10,149 bases of DNA, taken from NCBI GenBank assembly GCA_030152405.1, contig JASLJL010000105.1, positions 1 through 10,149 of the forward strand, read 5' to 3'. The stretch is from Gordonia sp. (in: high G+C Gram-positive bacteria). GTDB lineage: Bacteria; Actinomycetota; Actinomycetes; Mycobacteriales; Mycobacteriaceae. Made by a program: the position numbers and the translations under genes. This document shows, in pieces, positions 6,382-10,149 of the stretch. The notes beneath the pieces are model-generated. The model ran no database searches, was not told the DNA's origin, and was given only the letters and a program-made list of their open reading frames with translations. Positions within the stretch are counted from its first letter, which is position 1. Each line of letters starts with the position of its first letter.

Positions 6382-6786
6382 TCAGCGCGAGTCGTCACGC
6401 CGGTCGTTGAGCTCGGACAGGTAGCGGTTGTAGTCGGCGAGGCCGTCGTCGGGTTCGTCGAACATCGCTACGTGCGGGTCGGCCGCAGACGGCCGTTCGG
6501 GAAGCACACCGTCGGGGATCTCAGTGGGCCCGCGTCGAGCGACGGACTCCTGGACGGCGTCCGGATCGGACTCCATGACGACGAACCGGCGGTACGCGTA
6601 GACGACGGCGATCGCGAACGCGGGCCACTGCAACGCGTAGCCCAGATTCTGGAAGGTCCCCGAGTCCGACTCGAACCGACCCCACTGCCACCACGCGAGC
6701 GCGAGACACGCGCCCGCGGCGACCACCACGAGCGCGATCAGCGCAGGTCGGTGCCGCTTGGGGTGAGATGCTGCAGTGTCGGCCAC
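6382..6786 (-). CDS. LprD-like membrane protein (Rv1343c homologue)
   Basis: A 134-residue protein with two hydrophobic segments: about 13-31 (ALIALVVVAAGACLALAWW) and about 50-65 (WPAFAIAVVYAY), then a hydrophilic acidic tail of about 65 residues. The linker 'FESDSGTFQNLGYALQWP' and the tail motif 'EIPDGVLPERP' resemble, from memory, M. tuberculosis LprD, which follows Rv1342c in the same order. LprD is annotated as a lipoprotein, but the only Cys here (AGAC) has Ala at -3, a poor lipobox, so a two-pass membrane protein is as likely. The GTG start at 6786 follows a TAACGT -10 by 7 nt, suggesting a leaderless message. Function is unknown. It probably heads a two-gene unit with the DUF3817 gene. 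Confidence 0.82.
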   Translation of the reverse strand: MADTAASHPKRHRPALIALVVVAAGACLALAWWQWGRFESDSGTFQNLGYALQWPAFAIAVVYAYRRFVVMESDPDAVQESVARRGPTEIPDGVLPERPSAADPHVAMFDEPDDGLADYNRYLSELNDRRDDSR

Positions 6787-6799
6787 GTAATACACGTTA
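6787..6799 (-). promoter_or_regulatory. Leaderless promoter of the LprD-like gene
   Basis: On the minus strand TAACGT (6799-6794) is followed by 7 nt and then GTG 6786-6784. This is the same TAnnnT-N7-start layout as at clpS, pncB and rph. The site lies within the 37-nt gap after the carboxypeptidase gene, so the LprD-like gene need not depend on that operon. Confidence 0.5.
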
Positions 6800-6807
6800 C
6801 CCGGCGG

Positions 6808-6823
6808 CCCCGAGCGACCGGGG
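6808..6823 (-). terminator. Short hairpin directly after the carboxypeptidase stop
   Basis: CCCCG (6808-6812) and CGGGG (6819-6823) can form a 5-bp GC stem with a 6-nt loop immediately beyond the minus-strand stop at 6826-6824. It is short and has no T-tract, so it is only a weak terminator candidate for the PAP2-to-carboxypeptidase operon. Confidence 0.25.
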
Positions 6824-7360
6824 TCACAGCACACTCGCATCGGGGAGCAGGTCCGGGCAGTCGCCCGCGGGGACGAGTTCGTAGTGCCACAGTTCGTTCG
6901 CGAAGATCTGGCACAGGCCGTGCCTGGAGCCGTTGCGCGCCATCCAGTCGGCGGCATCGGTCGGCCCGACGTCGACGGCGTCGCCGCTGACGTGCTTCGA
7001 CTTGTCCGGCGGCGCGACGAACCGCGCGGCTTCGTCGGCCGAGCCGTACGTTCCCACCGCGTCCGTGAACAACGACTGCTGGAACGACCGCGATCGCCAT
7101 CCCGAGGTGATGCGGATGTCGACGCCCTCCGAGCGAGCGTCCTCGACGGCCGCACGGAGCGCGGTGAACAGAGCCGGATCGAGTCGGGTGACCGCATCGG
7201 CAGTCGAGTCGATCGTCACTCCCTCGTCGGGTAGCGCGCCGGTGGCCGACGTGTCGGGCAGCAGCGAGCGGACGGTGTCGGTCCGACAGGCGGTAGCGCC
7301 GACGGCGACGGTCGTGGCGATGGCCAGCGAGATGAGGATGCGGTGCGGTGTGGTGGTCAT
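6824..7360 (-). CDS. Exported VanY-like D-alanyl-D-alanine carboxypeptidase (peptidase M15)
   Basis: A 178-residue exported M15-family zinc peptidase expected to trim the terminal D-Ala from peptidoglycan stem peptides outside the membrane. The N terminus is a signal sequence, 'RILISLAIATTVAVGATAC', with Cys25 in a poor lipobox (ATAC), so it may be a lipoprotein or simply secreted. Zinc and catalytic motifs of the VanY group are intact: SGWRS (86-90), SKHVSGDAVDV with His123 and Asp130, and NELWHYEL with Glu156 and His159. Cys150 and Cys168 could form a disulfide. ATG 7360 is used; GTG 7369 would add three residues, and neither has a strong ribosome site. It is the last gene of a four-gene minus-strand set behind a sensor kinase, 30 nt after its stop, which suggests that the kinase pair controls wall trimming. 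Confidence 0.88.
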   Translation of the reverse strand: MTTTPHRILISLAIATTVAVGATACRTDTVRSLLPDTSATGALPDEGVTIDSTADAVTRLDPALFTALRAAVEDARSEGVDIRITSGWRSRSFQQSLFTDAVGTYGSADEAARFVAPPDKSKHVSGDAVDVGPTDAADWMARNGSRHGLCQIFANELWHYELVPAGDCPDLLPDASVL

Positions 7361-7390
7361 GGCGTCCACACTCGGCCGCGGATGTCCCGG

Positions 7391-8764
7391 TCAGGTCCCG
7401 TCTGTGGTGCGACCGGGCCCCGACCGTGTCGGAGCGTCTGCGAAGTCTGCGACGAACACCGTCGCCGGTCGTCCGTCGACGACGGTGCGCAGGTAGCGGA
7501 CGTCTCCGCCGAGCAGCTGTGCGTTCTCGCGGGCGATGGCGAGTCCGAGTCCGGCCCCACCCGTGCGCGTGCGTGCGTCGGACGCCTTGTACAGCCGCTC
7601 GAAGATCCTGGCCTCGTGCTCGGGAGGCACGCCGTCGCCGTGGTCGATCACCGACACGGACAGTGCGCCGGGCCGCTGGGTCACGTGCACCGACACCGGC
7701 GCTGCGCCGTGCCGGTACGCGTTCGCGACGAGGTTCGTCACCGTGGCCACCAGTCGCCGCGGATCGGTCGACCAGTGCACGTCGGCGCCCCGGATCTCCG
7801 CATCGATCCACCCGCGCCGGTCGAGCGCGTCCCGGAGCAGCGGGAGGACGTCGACGTTCTCCACTGCGACCTCGGAGAGTCCTGCATCGCGTCGCGTCAT
7901 CTCGAGGAGATCCTCGACGAGAGCGGCCATCGCCGTGACCTCGCGGGACACCAGCCGGGCGGCGCGGCCGGCGAAACCCTCGTCGTCGGACAACTCCTCG
8001 TCGAGCACTTCGGCGGCGGGGACCATCGCGGCGAGCGGCGACCGCAGTTCGTGGGACACGTCCGCGACGAACCGCTGCGCCCGTTCCTCCTCCTCCCGCA
8101 GGACCGTCAGCGCGGCGTCCTGCTCGTCGAGCATGTCGTTGAGAGAGGTGGTCACATCTCGCAGTTCCCGGACGTCGGTCTCCGGCATTCGGACGCCGTG
8201 TTCCCCGGCGGCGATCCGTTTGGCCGTGCCCTCGACCTTCCGCAGCGGCCGGACCACGGACCGTACGACGAAGGCGCCCAGCGCCAGGCCGAGGACGACA
8301 CTGCCTGCCACGGCCGCGGCGAGGATCGTCATCAGGTGATTCAGACGCGCCGAGACGTCGAGCAGCGGTCGCACCGCGTAGTAGCTGCGGCCGTCGTCAC
8401 CGTTCGGCTGAAAACCGATCGCGATGCGTTCGGCGGAGAGACGTTCGAATCGGTACAGGCCCGGGTTGCGGTCGACGTTGTTGCGCAGGTCGACCGGCAC
8501 GAGGTCGGCCGTGGCGTTCGGGTCGGAGATCACCTCACCCCGGACGGTGACGATCACATCGGACGGAACGTCGAACGGGTTGTCCCGCAGCGCAGTCATC
8601 TCGTCGGTGAACGTCGCCAGGGCTGCGTCCTGCGCGTCTTGGTAGGCCCAGGATCGTGCGGACAGTGCAGTGGCCCCACCCGCTCCCAGCGCGGTGACCA
8701 GCACGACGAGCAGGGTGCCCAGCATGACTCGTGCCCGCAGGCTGGGGAGCAGACGTGTGATCAC
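7391..8764 (-). CDS. Membrane sensor histidine kinase (HAMP, HisKA, HATPase)
   Basis: A 457-residue inner-membrane kinase. Transmembrane helix 1 is at about 13-34 and helix 2 at about 146-168, enclosing a roughly 110-residue extracellular sensor region that I do not recognise as a named domain. A HAMP linker follows (about 168-221, 'VVRPLRKVEGTAKRIAAGE'), then the dimerisation/phosphoacceptor helix with His238 in FVADVSHELRSPL. The ATP-binding domain has an N box (Asn344/Asn348, NLVANAYRH), a G1 box (Asp374, IDHGDGVP), an F box (IFERLYKASD) and a G2 box (GGAGLGLAI, 402-410), all intact. The GTG start is 13 nt after the response-regulator stop, so the two are cognate partners. Its proline/arginine-rich C-terminal tail shows no extra domain. 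Confidence 0.95.
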   Translation of the reverse strand: MITRLLPSLRARVMLGTLLVVLVTALGAGGATALSARSWAYQDAQDAALATFTDEMTALRDNPFDVPSDVIVTVRGEVISDPNATADLVPVDLRNNVDRNPGLYRFERLSAERIAIGFQPNGDDGRSYYAVRPLLDVSARLNHLMTILAAAVAGSVVLGLALGAFVVRSVVRPLRKVEGTAKRIAAGEHGVRMPETDVRELRDVTTSLNDMLDEQDAALTVLREEEERAQRFVADVSHELRSPLAAMVPAAEVLDEELSDDEGFAGRAARLVSREVTAMAALVEDLLEMTRRDAGLSEVAVENVDVLPLLRDALDRRGWIDAEIRGADVHWSTDPRRLVATVTNLVANAYRHGAAPVSVHVTQRPGALSVSVIDHGDGVPPEHEARIFERLYKASDARTRTGGAGLGLAIARENAQLLGGDVRYLRTVVDGRPATVFVADFADAPTRSGPGRTTDGT

Positions 8765-8777
8765 GCGACACCCGCGC

Positions 8778-9455
8778 TCATGGGGCGAACCGGTAGCCGA
8801 ACCCGCGAACGGTCTCGATGGGCGCGTCCCCGATCTTCGACCGCAGACGTTGAATCGCGTTGTCCACCAGCCGGGAGTCGCCGAGGTACGTCTGGTCCCA
8901 CACGAGCTCGAGCAGTTGGTCGCGGCTCAGCACCTGACCGACGTGATCGGCGAATGTCAGCATCAAGCGGGTCTCGGTGGGACTCAAGGAGAGCGGCACA
9001 CCGTCGCGTCGCACTTGGGCCGCGGCGTGGTCCACGACCAGATCGCCGATCCGCACCGATCCGGGCGCGGGGACGGGCTCTGCAGGGGCGGGGTCGGCCG
9101 CGGCTCGTCGGACGTTCGCCTTGATCCGTGCGTCCAGCACTCGGGGGCTGACGGGTTTGACGACGTAGTCGTCGGCGCCGGCTTCGAGACCCGCGACCAT
9201 GTCGATGTCGTCGGACCGTGCGGTCAGCATGATGATCGGGACGTTGCTGATCGCCCGGATCGATCGGCAGACGCTGAAGCCGTCGGTCCAAGGGAGTCCG
9301 ATGTCGAGGATCACGGCGTCGGCGTCCGCGATCAACGTCGACAGGGAGTCTCCGGGATCGGCGGCGATCACGTGCACACTGTGATCGAGGCGCTCCAAGC
9401 TCATCTGGAGTGCCTCGACGATGTGTGGATCGTCTTCGATCAGAAGAAGTCGCAT
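8778..9455 (-). CDS. OmpR/PhoB-family response regulator
   Basis: A 225-residue transcription factor activated by phosphorylation from the kinase encoded next to it. The receiver domain (1-~115) has the acidic pocket Glu7-Asp8-Asp9, phosphoacceptor Asp51 in ILDIGLPWTDGF, Thr78 in MLTAR and Lys100 in VVKP. A linker rich in Pro and Ala (~120-132) leads to a C-terminal winged-helix DNA-binding domain with the typical LSPTETRLMLTFADH, DQLLELVW, SRLVDNAIQRLRSKIG and ETVRGFGYRF segments. It has every hallmark of a functional activator. Its ATG is only 4 nt from the stop of the PAP2 gene and 13 nt separate its stop from the kinase start. A 15-bp inverted repeat lies just upstream of the start, within the end of the PAP2 gene. 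Confidence 0.96.
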   Translation of the reverse strand: MRLLLIEDDPHIVEALQMSLERLDHSVHVIAADPGDSLSTLIADADAVILDIGLPWTDGFSVCRSIRAISNVPIIMLTARSDDIDMVAGLEAGADDYVVKPVSPRVLDARIKANVRRAAADPAPAEPVPAPGSVRIGDLVVDHAAAQVRRDGVPLSLSPTETRLMLTFADHVGQVLSRDQLLELVWDQTYLGDSRLVDNAIQRLRSKIGDAPIETVRGFGYRFAP

Positions 9456-9459
9456 CGCC

Positions 9460-10122
9460 TCAGCTTTGCACAGTGTGCAATCGAGTCCCTTGGTTGAACG
9501 GAGTCGGCGCGACGCGTCGAACCCGGACGGGCACCAAGCACTCCGCCGCCGCGGCGGCCGCGAACGCGATCAGCCACCCGCCGATCACATCGGACGGACG
9601 ATGCCACTGCAGTGCGACGACGGCGGCCGAGACCGTCAGCGCACCGACGCCGCTGAGCATCCCGACGATCACCCGAAAGCGTGGCGGAACCACGACGACG
9701 AGTGCGGCGGCGGCTGCGACGAATGCCGCGACGGTGTTCGACGGGAACGAGTTGTCGCTGGTCCCGACACCGAACGACGGCCGGGCGAGGCCGTACTTCA
9801 AGAAGACTGCGGCGACGACGGCGCCCAGGATCACGATGGCCGAGTGGACCGCGAGTCGGGCCGAGCGACGCCACACGCAGACCGCGCCGATCAGTGCCCC
9901 GACGCCTGCGAGAAGCGGCAGTTGGTGTGCACCGAGCCAGCCGTGAGTCGGCACGTCGTTGCCCCAGCGTGCGGCCCACGACGTCATGGCGGCATGGTCG
10001 ACGACCTGGCCCTGGTAGGAGACCACGAAGATCGCGAAGGTGACGGCCGCCAGGCCGAAGGCGACGACGGCGAACGCGAAGGCGGCGATGCGGTGTGCAG
10101 TGCTGCTGAACATGCTCTCCAC
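9460..10122 (-). CDS. PAP2-superfamily membrane phosphatase with an altered motif 2
   Basis: A 220-residue protein with about five or six hydrophobic segments, of the PAP2 superfamily that includes undecaprenyl-diphosphate and phosphatidate phosphatases. Motif 1 is KYGLARP (Lys109, Arg114-Pro115). Motif 3 is LQWHRPSDVIGG (His174, Arg175, Asp178), keeping the nucleophile-type histidine. Motif 2, normally PSGH, reads SFPSNTVAAF (125-134), so the usual histidine is replaced by Thr130. This may mean weak, altered or absent phosphatase activity. The start is GTG 10122 or ATG 10113, the latter with GGTGGAG just upstream. It is the first gene in the window of the set PAP2, regulator, kinase, carboxypeptidase; 27 nt of upstream DNA show no clear promoter, which may lie outside the window. 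Confidence 0.87.
   Translation of the reverse strand: MESMFSSTAHRIAAFAFAVVAFGLAAVTFAIFVVSYQGQVVDHAAMTSWAARWGNDVPTHGWLGAHQLPLLAGVGALIGAVCVWRRSARLAVHSAIVILGAVVAAVFLKYGLARPSFGVGTSDNSFPSNTVAAFVAAAAALVVVVPPRFRVIVGMLSGVGALTVSAAVVALQWHRPSDVIGGWLIAFAAAAAAECLVPVRVRRVAPTPFNQGTRLHTVQS
9466..9480. promoter_or_regulatory. 15-bp perfect inverted repeat upstream of the response regulator
   Basis: TTGCACA (9466-9472) and TGTGCAA (9474-9480) are perfect inverted repeats around one central base. The element lies in the last codons of the PAP2 gene, 11 nt before the response-regulator ATG. It has the form of a dimeric repressor or activator site, but OmpR-type regulators more often use direct repeats, and the bases also encode the protein end. 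Function is unproven. Confidence 0.35.
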
Positions 10123-10149
10123 CGTGCCTGTGCCGTGTCGCGAGTGACG

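Noticed and set aside
6333..6398. N-terminal extension of the DUF3817 protein to 6398
   Set aside because: The extension is encoded by short direct repeats, overlaps the previous gene's stop, and a good ribosome site (GAAGGA) precedes GTG 6332.
8758..8768. TGATCACGCGA shared between the regulator/kinase junction and the rdgB/DUF3817 palindrome at 5982
   Set aside because: It is an 11-base match in GC-rich DNA that includes stop or start codons; the wider symmetry is not shared, so chance is the simpler explanation.
7343..9124. 593-codon plus-strand frame opposite the kinase and regulator genes
   Set aside because: The minus-strand frames carry complete HisKA, HATPase and receiver motifs; the plus frame is an Arg/Gly/His-rich shadow.
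1..10149. tRNA, rRNA, CRISPR array, insertion sequence or attachment site
   Set aside because: Reading both strands showed no tRNA-like cloverleaf, no regular repeat-spacer array, no transposase or integrase and no terminal inverted repeats; coding density is nearly complete.

Overview
The window is high-GC DNA with overlapping genes, GTG starts and TAnnnT promoters next to start codons. Its gene order closely follows, from memory, the Mycobacterium tuberculosis block Rv1330c to Rv1343c (pncB1, clpS, DUF2017, DmpA-like peptidase, rhomboid, murI, cyclic-nucleotide phosphodiesterase, rph, rdgB, DUF3817, lprD). This points to the order Mycobacteriales, probably a Gordonia, Williamsia, Rhodococcus or Tsukamurella relative. 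The genus is an inference; no rRNA or marker gene is present to settle it.

Layout. Bases 1-192 hold the 5' end of pncB on the minus strand. It diverges from clpS across a very short, symmetric promoter. On the plus strand, clpS, a DUF2017 gene, a DmpA/P1-family peptidase, a rhomboid protease and murI (212-3621) follow with four consecutive 4-nt overlaps (ATGA, ATGA, GTGA, CTGA), so they are almost certainly one translationally coupled operon. murI appears to start at CTG. The mec-cysO-cysM genes that lie between the peptidase and the rhomboid in M. tuberculosis are missing. Next come an Rv1339-like phosphodiesterase (3727-4500) and a second operon, rph-rdgB (4606-5984). rdgB converges with a DUF3817 gene; the two stop codons abut inside a perfect 22-bp palindrome.

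From 5985 to the end everything is on the minus strand. DUF3817 and an LprD-like membrane protein are core genes. Upstream of them (higher coordinates) lies a four-gene set transcribed in the order PAP2 phosphatase, OmpR-type response regulator, sensor histidine kinase, VanY-like D,D-carboxypeptidase. Gaps in this set are 4, 13 and about 21-30 nt. Its composition suggests an envelope-stress module that senses and edits cell-wall intermediates, but its signal and targets are not visible here.

The main points for a second look are the symmetric pncB/clpS promoter, the CTG start of murI, the loss of mec-cysO-cysM, the PAP2/two-component/VanY operon with an altered PAP2 motif, and several small symmetric or repeated elements at gene junctions. 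No mobile element, CRISPR array, tRNA or rRNA was seen.
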